DNA of 64,000 nt from Enorma sp964624825 (GTDB lineage Bacteria > Actinomycetota > Coriobacteriia > Coriobacteriales > Coriobacteriaceae), in NCBI GenBank assembly GCA_964624825.1, contig CAZUYD010000008.1, positions 6,848-70,847 on the forward strand. Reading direction: 5' to 3'. A program made the position numbers and the translations under genes. Below the pieces are notes generated by a model. The model was not told the origin of the DNA and did not search any database. It worked only from the letters and a program-made list of their open reading frames with translations. Within the stretch, counting starts at the first letter, position 1. Each line of letters begins with the position of its first letter. Below are positions 35,488-44,619 of the stretch, one piece after another.

Positions 35488-35979
35488 TCATGCCTGCAAC
35501 GAATTCCTCAGCGCCGCGCAATCGGCATACGAAGCAAACGCATCCCGGTCGGTAAACATTTCGTCTACGGCGGGAAACTTCTGCCATGCCACCAAATCAC
35601 TGAGGGTGATGGAGCCGAGGTAGTCGCGCACGAGCGCTTCGACGCCAAGCCAGAGCGGATGAAAGCAGCAATGCTCCATGCGCGCACAGGTCTTCTCGGG
35701 CGTGGTGCACTTGTTGATGGCGAACGGCCCTTGCACGGCTTCCATCACATCATACAGGGTGGTTTTGTCGGGATCGGCCTTTAAGCGCATGCCGCCATGG
35801 ACGCCACGCAAGCTCTCGATGATGCCCGCCTGAGCAAGCCCATGCTGAATCGACCGAGCAAACGAATACGGCACATCAACCTGTTCGGCAGCAACGCGCA
35901 CCGAAAGCAAGGAACCCTCATTTGCTACAAGCATCGAGAGAATTCGCAATGCATAATCCGTCTTTCTCGTAATGTCCAT
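35488..35979 (-). CDS. Rrf2 family transcriptional regulator
   Basis: A 163-residue winged-helix regulator of the Rrf2 family. The N-terminus MDITRKTDYALRILSML is classic, followed by the recognition region VPYSFARSIQHGLAQAGI and the wing ESLRGVHGGMRL. A Cys cluster (KCTTPEKTCARMEHCCFHP) suits an Fe-S or redox sensor, as in IscR/NsrR-like members. ATG at 35979 is chosen because AAAGGG lies 10 bases upstream; an ATG three codons earlier is too close to that site. It lies next to mutY and near rubrerythrin, so redox sensing is a sensible guess. Confidence 0.9.
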   Translation of the reverse strand: MDITRKTDYALRILSMLVANEGSLLSVRVAAEQVDVPYSFARSIQHGLAQAGIIESLRGVHGGMRLKADPDKTTLYDVMEAVQGPFAINKCTTPEKTCARMEHCCFHPLWLGVEALVRDYLGSITLSDLVAWQKFPAVDEMFTDRDAFASYADCAALRNSLQA

Positions 35980-36250
35980 CAATCGCATCCCTTTCACAGT
36001 ACGCCCTCGCAGTGCGTCCCCCTTCATGCTACGCGAAACGGGGACTCGCTACAGCCTCGCGCACAATCTATTTCAATTCGCGAACATGGCTTGCAAATTC
36101 TGTGATAGGGAACATCCGACGCATCTCATTGACTTCACCCGCCCCTCCCGAACGGCTTTATGCGACCCCACGAAACCCGTTGCCCCCACAACAAGCCCCA
36201 TACTAGGCCAACTGACAGCATCGCAAGACCCACGCACTGCCCCGATACAC
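35980..36250. other. Intergenic region between Rrf2 gene and tRNA-Asp
   Basis: Holds the Rrf2 gene promoter region on the minus strand. No gene, repeat or structured RNA is recognised apart from the tRNA terminator at its right edge. Confidence 0.4.
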
Positions 36251-36275
36251 AAAAACCCCGCCGGTGGCGGGGTTT
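36251..36275 (-). terminator. Terminator of tRNA-Asp
   Basis: On the minus strand AACCCCGCC-ACC-GGCGGGGTT is followed by TTTGTG. It lies 10 bases after the tRNA 3' end. Confidence 0.9.
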
Positions 36276-36284
36276 CGCATGCAG

Positions 36285-36362
<78 letters not shown>

Positions 36363-36383
36363 TCAGCAAATGCTGCGTGAGAA

Positions 36384-36412
36384 AGTGTACCAAGAGCGCA
36401 CACCGCGTGCAA
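36384..36412 (-). promoter_or_regulatory. Promoter of tRNA-Asp
   Basis: The minus strand has -35 TTGCAC (36407-36412) and -10 TACACT (36384-36389) with a 17-base spacer, 21 bases before the tRNA. Confidence 0.8.
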
Positions 36413-36547
36413 GAGCTTTTTTAAAATAGTTTGCCCGCCCATCGCCGCAATCTGGGCTTGAGCGCGCGCCATACCTATTATCTGCGCGCTTCAGGAGAGG
36501 CTTGCTTCGCTTGTCCGTTCGAGCTGGCCGCGCGGCAGGCAAACGGG

Positions 36548-37897
36548 CTATCCCTCGCTCTCGACATGCACCAGCTCATAGGTATCGTAGCGGCTGAACC
36601 CCATGAAGTCCTCGATGTCATCTTTGGTTTTCCCGCGAATCGTGCCGACGTATGCCGTCCACGTCCCATCACTCGATAGGTTGAAGTACACGGTCCCCAC
36701 CACCGACCGGCCGGATTCCGTCTCGCTTGTCACCATGTCGCTGTAGTAAATCTGCTCGTAGCCCTCATCCAGCTCGATGGGGACGAGAACCGCGGACGCG
36801 GAAAGCGTGCGGTCGCCGGTAACCGATGCCTGCAGAAAGTCTGGATCGTCGTGGTCATGGACGGCGAACGTCATATCGACCGTCATGGTTCCGAGTTCGG
36901 AATCCACCTCCGTGACGGTGACGCTCAAGGGCGCAGTCGATCCGTAATTGCAATTATGGTCAGTCCCATACCGTCCTCCTTCGGGCGCCACGAACGTCCC
37001 CTCCCATGTGCCGAGAAGGGAATCGTAGTTCGGCAGGTACGCAGACCGGTCGGCGCTGCATGCATTCAGCTGCCAATCGCCCTGCTCGTCTGACCAGGAG
37101 AATGTCGCGACCAAGGTTCCCTCGTAAGAAGCGATTGCTCCGGGGGCAGACAACGCGATCGTCACCTGGCCGTCGCCATCTGCCGTCGTGTTCTCGATGA
37201 CCTCGAACGTCGCATCGTCGGAGTAGATCTTCTCCAGGTAGTGCGAACTGCCCGACGCGTCTTTGTATGGGCTCTCGTCTGCAAGCGCGATGAGCTGAGC
37301 GATGTGATCGATGATTGTGGCGTCATCGATGGAATTGATCGGCGTGAGCGTCCGCTCATTCTCAAGAACGTCGTTCAATACCCAGGCTCCGTCTACAAGT
37401 TTGTATTCCAAAAGCCATTCGCTCGTAACGCGGATGTTCTCGTTCTCGTATTGCGCTTCAACGGTTGCGCGGCGAAACTCAACGCCATTAACCGTCGTAG
37501 ACTCGACGGAATCAAGTGTAAGCGTGGTAAAGACAGCAGCCTCCTGAGACCCCCATTCAGGCGTCACGGTGATGCTCGATCCCTCCATGTCCCCCTCGAT
37601 GATCTGCTCGGTTAGCTCGGGAGGCCAGGTGAGCAAGAATGCCGTGACACCGACTATCACCAGGGCGATCACAGCGAGGGCGCCGATTACGAAGCCCTTC
37701 TTGGGTCGATTCCGAACCGCAGGCTCAAGGGTCTCGGTCTGGCCGCCCGCCTCGCTGGTTGCCGAACCGTCTCCGCTCGGATCATGAGGTGCGCCGCTAG
37801 AACCTACTCCGCTTCCACCCGTCGTTACAGAAGCCCCGCAGCGTTTACAGTAACGAGCGCCATCGGAAATCTCAGCCCCGCAAGATGTGCAGAACAT
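36548..37897 (-). CDS. Zinc-ribbon single-pass membrane protein
   Basis: A 449-residue protein. The N-terminus is a zinc ribbon with two CxxC knuckles (MFCTSCG and YCKRCG, Cys 3/6/17/20), then a Gly/Ser linker, a basic stop (RNRPKKG) and a TM segment (VIGALAVIALVIVGVTAFLL, about 69-90). The remainder (about 350 residues) is extracytoplasmic, Thr/Ser/Asp-rich and beta-like. ATG at 37897 follows GAGGGGG. A protein of the same layout is encoded at 47424-48314. Function unknown; such proteins may couple a cytoplasmic zinc ribbon to an exported domain. Confidence 0.78.
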   Translation of the reverse strand: MFCTSCGAEISDGARYCKRCGASVTTGGSGVGSSGAPHDPSGDGSATSEAGGQTETLEPAVRNRPKKGFVIGALAVIALVIVGVTAFLLTWPPELTEQIIEGDMEGSSITVTPEWGSQEAAVFTTLTLDSVESTTVNGVEFRRATVEAQYENENIRVTSEWLLEYKLVDGAWVLNDVLENERTLTPINSIDDATIIDHIAQLIALADESPYKDASGSSHYLEKIYSDDATFEVIENTTADGDGQVTIALSAPGAIASYEGTLVATFSWSDEQGDWQLNACSADRSAYLPNYDSLLGTWEGTFVAPEGGRYGTDHNCNYGSTAPLSVTVTEVDSELGTMTVDMTFAVHDHDDPDFLQASVTGDRTLSASAVLVPIELDEGYEQIYYSDMVTSETESGRSVVGTVYFNLSSDGTWTAYVGTIRGKTKDDIEDFMGFSRYDTYELVHVESEG

Positions 37898-38198
37898 ACT
37901 ACCCCCTCAACCTACTCGAAGCGTTCCAAGCATGTAGAACAACGCAAATGAAGCGACTTGCTCCATGAACCATCTCCCCTGAACGACCCCGGCTCAGATG
38001 AATCGCTTGCTTCATGCCATGAAAAGCCGTCATCATCGGCCGTAACATACCTGTGCGATAGCGCTTAATCTCTACCTTTGGCGGAAAGCCTTTCTGATTA
38101 TCGAGGTTCGGCGCGGCGCCGTTGTCGTTGCGCATACATGAAATCAGGGTGCGCAGAAACCATGTCTGGCATGCTCATCGGAGTTTATATGACGCGCG
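37898..38198. other. Intergenic region, nothing recognised
   Basis: Space between the zinc-ribbon protein gene and the phosphoesterase gene. A 78-codon frame on the minus strand has no ribosome binding site and no recognisable sequence. No hairpin with a T-run is apparent. Confidence 0.4.
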
Positions 38199-38816
38199 TT
38201 ACTCCAAGTCGATGATCGAAACCGAGTAGACCCTGCCCTGCGCAACCGTCATGCGCGCCATCGTGGCACCGCGCATGCCGCGGGGAAACGTCGGAGAGCC
38301 GGGATTCACCATAAGGCAGCTTCCCATCTCGAGAATGCGCGCCCGATGCGTGTGACCGCACACGGCGACGTCCACCTCGTCGACGGGCAGGTCCTCGCGA
38401 TAGTGCGCCACCGCAAAGCGAAGCCCCTCGAACGTGAAGCGCGCGAGACGCGACACCTCGGAGCCGTAATTGCGGTAGTAGTCGTTATTGCCCAGCACGC
38501 CGCGAATGGGCGCGATGGTGCAGAGGTGCTCCCAATCGGCCTCGGATGTGATATCGCCTGCATGGATGATCAGATCGGCGCCTTCAAGCTGGGAAAGCAG
38601 CGCGTCGGAGAGATGCCCGTGCGTATCCGAGATGATATCGATGCGCCTCAACGATCTCTCCGGCGCGGTACCGAGCGAGGCGCCCGACGCAATGCTCGAC
38701 GCGGCGTCCGATGCAACGCCAAACGTTGCGGGCGAGCCGCCCGGAGTCTCCGCAGACCCCCGCACATTCGACTTGCTTGCCTCGTCGGTACATGACATCC
38801 CGCTTCGCCTGCTCAC
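38199..38816 (-). CDS. YfcE/MJ0936-type metallophosphoesterase
   Basis: A calcineurin-like phosphoesterase of the small bacterial phosphodiesterase family, acting on phosphodiesters in the cytoplasm. Metal-binding motifs are in order: IDIISDTHGHL, IIHAGDITS, VLGNNDYYRN, VAVCGHTHRA and NPGSPTFPRG, the last being the YfcE-family signature. An N-terminal Ser/Ala-rich extension of about 55 residues precedes the domain, so the true start is uncertain: GTG at 38816 has GGGAGG at good spacing, while a GTG two codons earlier and an ATG at 38798 are alternatives. It is downstream of the LytTR regulator gene's region on the same strand. Confidence 0.85.
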   Translation of the reverse strand: MSRRSGMSCTDEASKSNVRGSAETPGGSPATFGVASDAASSIASGASLGTAPERSLRRIDIISDTHGHLSDALLSQLEGADLIIHAGDITSEADWEHLCTIAPIRGVLGNNDYYRNYGSEVSRLARFTFEGLRFAVAHYREDLPVDEVDVAVCGHTHRARILEMGSCLMVNPGSPTFPRGMRGATMARMTVAQGRVYSVSIIDLE

Positions 38817-38853
38817 GATCACGTTCCTCCCGTATTGCCCCGCACCTGCCGCG

Positions 38854-39570
38854 CTACAGGCTCAGCGCCTTCTTGAGCGGCACAACACGGCGCCGCGACA
38901 CCGGAACACGCTCCTCCACGCCGGTAACACCCAGCTGAATCGCCCCCGAGGGAAGCGTCTCGACGTCCTCGACGCACGCGAGGTTCACGATGTAGCGGCG
39001 ATGTACCCGAAAGAACCCGAAGTCGCTGAGCTTCGCTTCGAACTGCGCGAGCGAGGTGGTCGAAAGGAAGCGGTCGTCGTTCGTGAAGATGCAGGAGTAA
39101 TCGTCTTTTGCCATGATGTAGCGAATCTGATCGACCGGGATGAGCACCTTGCGCCCGCCCTTCTCGACCGGGATGCGCTCATTGGTCACCTTGCTCTCGG
39201 TCTGGGGCTTCACCCGTGCGATGACCTTGTCGATCGCCTGGTCAAGGCGCTCCTCCTCGACCGGCTTTAGCAGGTAGTCGACGGCATCGACGTCGAACGC
39301 CTCGACGGCGTGGTCGCTATATGCCGTGACGAACACGATGGCCGGCGGATTCTTGAGCTTATGAAGAGCCTCGGCAAGCTGTAAGCCCGATGCCCCCGGC
39401 ATGGAAATGTCGAGGAACACCGCATCGACGCGATTCTCCATGAGCATCTCGATTGCGGAACGAACGCTCGCCGCCTCGCTTATTGAGCTGATCTTGCCCG
39501 TCTGCTCCAGCAAGAATCGCAATTCAGAGCGTGCGGGCGCCTCATCATCAACGATCATCGCGCGTAGCAT
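38854..39570 (-). CDS. LytTR family response regulator
   Basis: A 238-residue two-component response regulator. The receiver domain (1-120) has the acidic pocket MIVDDEAPARSE, phospho-acceptor Asp in AVFLDISMPGASG, and the conserved Lys in DYLLKPVEEERLDQA. The C-terminal LytTR DNA-binding domain (about 135-235) contains IRYIMAKDDYSCIFT and GFFRVHRRYIVNL. ATG at 39570 follows AAGGGG at 10 bases. The partner sensor kinase gene ends 72 bases upstream, so both belong to one operon with the glycosyltransferase gene. Confidence 0.94.
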   Translation of the reverse strand: MLRAMIVDDEAPARSELRFLLEQTGKISSISEAASVRSAIEMLMENRVDAVFLDISMPGASGLQLAEALHKLKNPPAIVFVTAYSDHAVEAFDVDAVDYLLKPVEEERLDQAIDKVIARVKPQTESKVTNERIPVEKGGRKVLIPVDQIRYIMAKDDYSCIFTNDDRFLSTTSLAQFEAKLSDFGFFRVHRRYIVNLACVEDVETLPSGAIQLGVTGVEERVPVSRRRVVPLKKALSL

Positions 39571-39642
39571 ATCGATAAAACCCCTTCGAGTGCGCATGCA
39601 TATGGACGCCGCGGGAGGCGCCATCGAATGAACACTTCCATT

Positions 39643-40992
39643 CTACTCGTCAACGAAGATACTCCCTAGCAAATCCAGATGCAAGGTTATGGTTGTCCCC
39701 TCTCTCGGCCGGGAAACAGCATGGGCGAACGATTTTGGACCATAGAAGCGCTTGATGCGCTCTGAGATGTTATGCGTCGCGACGCCAGCGCCGCTTCCCT
39801 GCGGCGCCGTGGGATCCACCGAACCCGCGTTCAGGTCGAACAGGCTCGCCGCGACGTCCTCGCTCATGCCCGCGCCATCGTCCGCCACCTCGATCGAGAT
39901 CGCCCCGTCCTTGCCGGCGCGCACCGACACGCGAATGTGCAGCGTCCCCTCGTCGCGCATGCCATGGCGCACCGCGTTCTCCACAAGTGGCTGAATGATG
40001 AACGCAGGAACCAGCACGTCCTCGGTGCCCGCTTCGATGGAGAACTCGGCCGAGATGCGATCGTCTCCGAAGCGCGCGTATTCGAACATGAGATAGCGCT
40101 TGGTCTGAGCGATCTCGCGCGTGACGGGAATGAGCGAACCGGTGTTATCGAGCATAGAACGGTAGAACCCCGAAAAGTCGCGCAGCAGCTCGCGTGCGCG
40201 CGCCGGATCGGTGCGCGTGAACGAGGCGATGGTGTTGAGCGTATTGAACAGGAAGTGCGGGTTGATCTGAGCCTGCAGCGCACGCACCTCCGCGCGGGCA
40301 GTCAGCTCTTCTTGCAGCTCGAGCGCGTGGATGACAAGCTGGGTCGAGATGAGCTCGGCAAAGCCCATGACCAACGCGTATTGCGTTCGATTTACCGCAT
40401 GGGACGTGGGGAAATAGAATTTGAGCGCACCGACGGTGCGATCGTTCACCTTCAACGGCGCGACGATGCCCGCAGGGATCTTCCGTCTCCGGCCGTTCTC
40501 GGTGCCAACCTCGACGGTCTGCGTGAACGACTGCGTGATGCCATGCTCGATAACGTAGTTTGTCGCGGGGGTGTGGATGGGCGAGCCGGCGGGGAAATCG
40601 TCCGCCATGGTTCCCACGCAGGCGAGCACGTGGGTTTCGTTGGTCACAGCGATGGTGCACGCGCGAGTCTCGGACAGCAGGTGCCGGCAGATGGCCTCCG
40701 CGCTCTCCGTGGTCAAACCGCCGCGCATATCCTCCAGCATGTCCGAGGCGAGCGAAAGCGTCTCCTCGGTGTATCGCGAGCGCAAAAAGTCGGGGTTGAG
40801 CAGCCAGTATGCCGCGCCTACAAGAAGAAACGCGATCACAATGCAGGAGCCCGTCGTCGACGTCGAGGCGTCGTCGACGGCAACAAGCGCGAGCAGGCAG
40901 ATTGCCAGCGCCGTCGCCCCAATGATCATGACGACCCAAAGCGATGACAAAGCGCCCGTGCGCCTTCTTGACGCGCGCGCCCGCGTGCTCAT
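39643..40992 (-). CDS. LytS-like sensor histidine kinase
   Basis: A 449-residue membrane histidine kinase. Two N-terminal TM segments (about 16-40 and 50-65) are followed by a GAF-like sensing region (about 95-220, ending LVMGFAELISTQL), a His_kinase domain with the phospho-acceptor His in QAQINPHFLFNTLN, and an HATPase_c domain with N box QPLVENAVRHGM and G1/G2 boxes DDGAGMSED and GAGVATHNI. It is the LytS/YehU type that pairs with LytTR regulators. Its ATG overlaps the stop of the glycosyltransferase gene by 4 bases, showing tight translational coupling. Confidence 0.93.
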   Translation of the reverse strand: MSTRARASRRRTGALSSLWVVMIIGATALAICLLALVAVDDASTSTTGSCIVIAFLLVGAAYWLLNPDFLRSRYTEETLSLASDMLEDMRGGLTTESAEAICRHLLSETRACTIAVTNETHVLACVGTMADDFPAGSPIHTPATNYVIEHGITQSFTQTVEVGTENGRRRKIPAGIVAPLKVNDRTVGALKFYFPTSHAVNRTQYALVMGFAELISTQLVIHALELQEELTARAEVRALQAQINPHFLFNTLNTIASFTRTDPARARELLRDFSGFYRSMLDNTGSLIPVTREIAQTKRYLMFEYARFGDDRISAEFSIEAGTEDVLVPAFIIQPLVENAVRHGMRDEGTLHIRVSVRAGKDGAISIEVADDGAGMSEDVAASLFDLNAGSVDPTAPQGSGAGVATHNISERIKRFYGPKSFAHAVSRPREGTTITLHLDLLGSIFVDE

Positions 40993-42182
40993 CGCGCCCC
41001 CCTCAGCATGGCGGCAAGCGACACATCACCCCAAAGCCCGTCCATGATCGATGGCCAGAAACTCTGAAACCGCAAGTACTTGCCTACGTTTTCACGCGCA
41101 TACCGCTCGGCGAGACCGCGTCCGCGCCGCCAGATATCCCAATACGCCATGTGCTCCCGGGTGAAGAGGGCGCGCACGAACGCCGTCTTGCGCACGCGTT
41201 CATCCAGCTCAGATGAGACCCATGGCCCCGGATAGGGCATGAGCGATGCCGCCGTCACCGAGTTGAGCTCGTTATGGCGGTTCGCATCGGCAAGCTTCGC
41301 GCGCTCGTAGTACCACCGGTACACATCTTGCATGAAGCGCGGCGCTCGCTGCTCGCACGGCCTCGGAAGGTACTGCACCGCCCACTGGTTGTCGAACCAC
41401 ACGTCGAGCCCGTGCAGGCGCAGGTTGCAGAGGTAGTCGAAGTCTTCGCCCCGCGTGATATACGAGTCGAACGAGACGCGCCGGAACGCCCGGGCATGCA
41501 CGATGAAGCATCCGCCGCACAGATAACTTGATCGCGAGATGCGCGTGCCCGAGAGCGCCTTTTGCATCCACTCGTTGAAGCCGAAGCGCTTCGTCCACCA
41601 GCGCGTGGTGATGGCCGCCTTCGACGCATCCGCAAAGGACGATCCGCTCTCGTCGTGGAAGTACCCGCTCTTGGCAAGAATCGGTAAACCCTGCCGCGTC
41701 TCGCGCCCTACCGCGTACCGCGCGCGCTCCATGAAGTCGGGGGCGATCACGACCTCATCGTCATCGAGGAAGATGACCGACGAGCATCTCAGGATCGACG
41801 CGATCGCAAGTCCCATGTTGCGAATCGCACCATATCCGCGCAGCGAGACGGCCTCGCCCGAACCCTTGGGCGCAATCTCGTTTACCCGGTCCATGATGCG
41901 CGCCGCCTCGACGTTGGTCACGATGGTAATATCCAGCGCGGAATGGTTGGCTGCGATGCGCCGCACGCGCAGCATCACGTCGTTTGTTGCGGAAAGCGGG
42001 CACACTACAAGCAGCACGATGGGCGCGACATCGTGAACCTGCTCGAACGATGCGAGGCAACGGTCAAGATCGGGCGACGGGTCGTTCAGGTCGGTTGAAT
42101 GGTCGTACAGGCCGGGAGCGTGCGGCTCTCGATGTTCATCCGACCAATACGTGGGAATCACGATGATAGATTCCACACTCAT
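40989..42182 (-). CDS. Glycosyltransferase, family 2-like
   Basis: A protein of 397 residues with a GT-A fold. The N-terminal strand ESIIVIPTYWSDE, the nucleotide-sugar DxD-type motif SVIFLDDDEVVIAPDF, and the later region LCGGCFIVHARAFRRVSFD plus TRGEDFDYLCNLRLHG (acceptor/catalytic ED motif) support a family 2-like transferase. No TM segment is clear, so it is probably membrane-associated at most. ATG at 42182 follows GGAAGG. It overlaps the LytS-like kinase gene by 4 bases, suggesting its product is made together with the signalling pair; the glycan is unknown. Confidence 0.82.
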   Translation of the reverse strand: MSVESIIVIPTYWSDEHREPHAPGLYDHSTDLNDPSPDLDRCLASFEQVHDVAPIVLLVVCPLSATNDVMLRVRRIAANHSALDITIVTNVEAARIMDRVNEIAPKGSGEAVSLRGYGAIRNMGLAIASILRCSSVIFLDDDEVVIAPDFMERARYAVGRETRQGLPILAKSGYFHDESGSSFADASKAAITTRWWTKRFGFNEWMQKALSGTRISRSSYLCGGCFIVHARAFRRVSFDSYITRGEDFDYLCNLRLHGLDVWFDNQWAVQYLPRPCEQRAPRFMQDVYRWYYERAKLADANRHNELNSVTAASLMPYPGPWVSSELDERVRKTAFVRALFTREHMAYWDIWRRGRGLAERYARENVGKYLRFQSFWPSIMDGLWGDVSLAAMLRGAR

Positions 42183-42315
42183 CACGACCTTCCATCCGCC
42201 AGCGCCCATCGACCCCCGAAAGAAGTGCTGACGATCCTCTCCGCCCGGCAACCCGCTGTCGCCGGACGGCTATGCGAAGCGCCATGCGCCGCGCCGCCAG
42301 CGCCCGCCGTTCTCC

Positions 42316-42909
42316 TTACTGCGAACGCCTGGTACCTGCGTGTACCTCAGAAGGTGCAAGCGCCTTGAAGTACGGCGTGCGCGCAAGCGATTTGCTCAAG
42401 GGGTACCCTAGCACGTACATGATAACCGCTTCACCGGCTCCCGTGGTCACAAGACCGAAGAGGTACATGAGCGACCACGCACCGTCAAGCGAGATCGACG
42501 TGAACGGAATGGTGTAGAACCCGGTCGCCTGCAAGAGGATGGGCAGGTACGCCGGCACGATGAGGGCGTTTGCGAGCACGGGGCCGGCGAGCGCCACAAG
42601 CGGATGCCGCCGAAGCTTCCAGGTGAACAGCGCGCCGACGCAGGTGGCAAGCGAGCCGAATGCGACATCGAGCAGGCCGAGCATGCCCGTACCCGACAAA
42701 GCGATGTTCGCCACGTTCGCGATGGCGCAGCCAAGGGTGAGGCCGGGAATCGCCGCCGGCGTGAACAGCGCGAGCGCGCAGAGCGCCTCTGAGATTCTGA
42801 ACTGGATGGGACCCCAGGCCAAGCTGCCTAAGAAGAGCAGCGCGATAAGCGTGCACGCCGCATAGACCGCGGCGATGACGCCGATCCGAGCAATTTCGCT
42901 GGATTTCAT
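42316..42909 (-). CDS. queT: QueT-type ECF transporter substrate component
   Basis: A 197-residue membrane protein with about five to six TM segments. The pattern WGPIQFRISEALCALALFTPAAIPGLTLGC is typical of the QueT family, S components of ECF transporters predicted to import queuosine precursors. ATG at 42909 has AAGG 9 bases upstream; an ATG two codons earlier is less well spaced. The leader contains GGTGGGC...GCCCTCC as a hairpin, but does not match a preQ1 riboswitch that I can recognise. ECF energising ATPases are not in this window. Confidence 0.87.
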   Translation of the reverse strand: MKSSEIARIGVIAAVYAACTLIALLFLGSLAWGPIQFRISEALCALALFTPAAIPGLTLGCAIANVANIALSGTGMLGLLDVAFGSLATCVGALFTWKLRRHPLVALAGPVLANALIVPAYLPILLQATGFYTIPFTSISLDGAWSLMYLFGLVTTGAGEAVIMYVLGYPLSKSLARTPYFKALAPSEVHAGTRRSQ

Positions 42910-43035
42910 GAGCATTCACCTTCTATTGTTGGAGGGCTTTACTGAAATGCCCACCAGCATGCAGCGAAGGCGCTCAACCACCTTTGTCACACATGCCGCA
43001 TCGGAGCCATTGCGCCGAGGCCGTCGCGCCCGACC

Positions 43036-44286
43036 CTATGCAAGACCCCTGATGCGGGAGAGCCTGATGAGCATGACAAAGCCCACGATGAGCAGGATCC
43101 CGATGGAAAGCACTCCTAAAGAAGCATCCCCCGTGAGCGATGTCACGACAGATACTAGCAGAGTGCCCATCACGCTTGCATAGCGGCCGAAGATGTCGAA
43201 GAAGCCGTAGTACTCGTTTGAATGCTCCTTTGGAACGAGCTTGCCGAAATAGCTGCGGCTCAACGCCTGAATACCGCCCTGGAACATGCCCACGACCACG
43301 GCGAGGACCCAAAACTCCGCCTCGGTCTTGAGGAAGAGCGCTGCGAAGAACACGATACCCACATAGGCGACCACCGCGATGATGATCATGCGCAGCGTGC
43401 CGTAGCGACCGGCAAGCTTGCCATAGACAATCGCCGAAGGGAACGCCACGAACTGCGTGACGAGCAGCGCCAAGATGAGCGACGTGGAATCGAGCCCGAG
43501 CGACGTGCCATAGCTCGTCGCCATCGAGATGACGGTATGCACGCCGTCGATGTAGAAGAAGTAGGCGATCATGTAGACGAAGATGGCCTTATCTTGGGCG
43601 ATTTGGCGCATCGTGGTGCCAAGGCCGCGCATGGTCTTGGCGATCTCGCTGCCAAAGGTCTCGCCGGGCGCAAGCTTCTTCGCGTAACGCTGCCTATAGC
43701 TGCGCACCAACGGCAGAGTAAACGAGAGCCACCAGATGCCGGTGATGATAAACGAGACGCGCACGCAGAAGAGCATGCTGAGGCCAAGCGCCGAAGGGCC
43801 TACCAGAATGAGCGCGATGCACACGATGAACGGCACACACGAGCCGATGTACCCCCAGGCATAACCCGACGATGACACCGCATCCATGCGCTCGTCGCTG
43901 GTGATGTCGGGCAGCATGGCGTCGTAGAACGTCATGGACGAGTTCAACCCGATGGTGCAGAGCACATATACGACGAGGAAGGGCATGGCGCCCATGGGAA
44001 TCGCCTGCGCAAAGCAAAGCACCAGCCCGGTGAGGAAAAAGCCCATGAAGAACTTGATCTTGTTGCCGGCGAAATCGGCCAGCGACCCTAAGACGGGCAT
44101 GAGCAGTGCCACGATGAGCGATGCGACCGTCTGCGCATTCGCCCAGGCAGAGACCAGCTCCGCCGACGAGGCTCCCGTGTTGATCGCGTTGAAGTAGATC
44201 GGAACGACCGAGGTGTTGAAGAGCACGAGCGCCGAATTGCCCACATCGTACATGACCCAGTTGCGCTCTTGCTTGGTGTACCGCAT
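43036..44286 (-). CDS. MFS transporter, UMF1/Atg22-like
   Basis: A 416-residue permease with about twelve TM segments. The opening KQERNWVMYDVGNSALVLF and the loop LPDITSDERMDAVSSSGYAWGYIG are diagnostic of the UMF1 (Atg22-like) MFS family; FQGGIQALSRSYFGKLVPKE is also typical. Substrate is unknown; amino-acid efflux is suspected for relatives. ATG at 44286 follows GGAGAGGG. A near-perfect palindrome lies 20 bases upstream of the start, within its probable leader or promoter. Confidence 0.92.
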   Translation of the reverse strand: MRYTKQERNWVMYDVGNSALVLFNTSVVPIYFNAINTGASSAELVSAWANAQTVASLIVALLMPVLGSLADFAGNKIKFFMGFFLTGLVLCFAQAIPMGAMPFLVVYVLCTIGLNSSMTFYDAMLPDITSDERMDAVSSSGYAWGYIGSCVPFIVCIALILVGPSALGLSMLFCVRVSFIITGIWWLSFTLPLVRSYRQRYAKKLAPGETFGSEIAKTMRGLGTTMRQIAQDKAIFVYMIAYFFYIDGVHTVISMATSYGTSLGLDSTSLILALLVTQFVAFPSAIVYGKLAGRYGTLRMIIIAVVAYVGIVFFAALFLKTEAEFWVLAVVVGMFQGGIQALSRSYFGKLVPKEHSNEYYGFFDIFGRYASVMGTLLVSVVTSLTGDASLGVLSIGILLIVGFVMLIRLSRIRGLA

Positions 44287-44305
44287 GCCGATCCCTCTCC
44301 TCTGG

Positions 44306-44344
44306 AACGTGGTAATCCAACACCAGGTGTTAGATTACCACGTT
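44306..44344. repeat. 39-bp near-perfect palindrome
   Basis: AACGTGGTAATC (44306-44317) pairs with GATTACCACGTT (44333-44344), and AACACC (44319-44324) with GGTGTT (44326-44331); only one base pair is mismatched. Related sequences occur at 57661-57697 and 47372-47408. It may be an operator, a REP-like element or a terminator core, though no T-run follows. Confidence 0.85.
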
Positions 44345-44619
44345 CTGCTTGCGATAGCCGCGCCACAAGCGCAGCAAGCAGAGGGGCGCGGTCAGCGTGC
44401 GCCGAAGCATGCGATCGCCCGAAACGGCTGGAACCATCAGGAGCCCACATGCCTTCGCGGAACAGCGACGCCGTGCCCGCAAGCCGCCACGAGCTGAGCG
44501 GGCGGCTGTCCGTTCACAGACCCCATCTCGCGCGCGTCTTCCGGCAACTCATCAAACACGGAGACGACACAGGACAGCCTCGCAGCCCATAGCACGGCGC
44601 ACGATAACGACGGACGTGG
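44345..44619. other. Intergenic region upstream of MFS transporter gene
   Basis: It carries the probable MFS promoter and the 3' side of the next gene. Apart from the palindrome on its edge, nothing is recognised. Confidence 0.4.

Noticed and set aside
37899..38135. 78-codon minus-strand gene
   Set aside because: No ribosome binding site, no recognisable sequence and a composition like non-coding DNA.
42910..43035. preQ1 riboswitch upstream of queT
   Set aside because: A hairpin is present, but the preQ1-I C-rich loop and A-rich tail pattern is not found.
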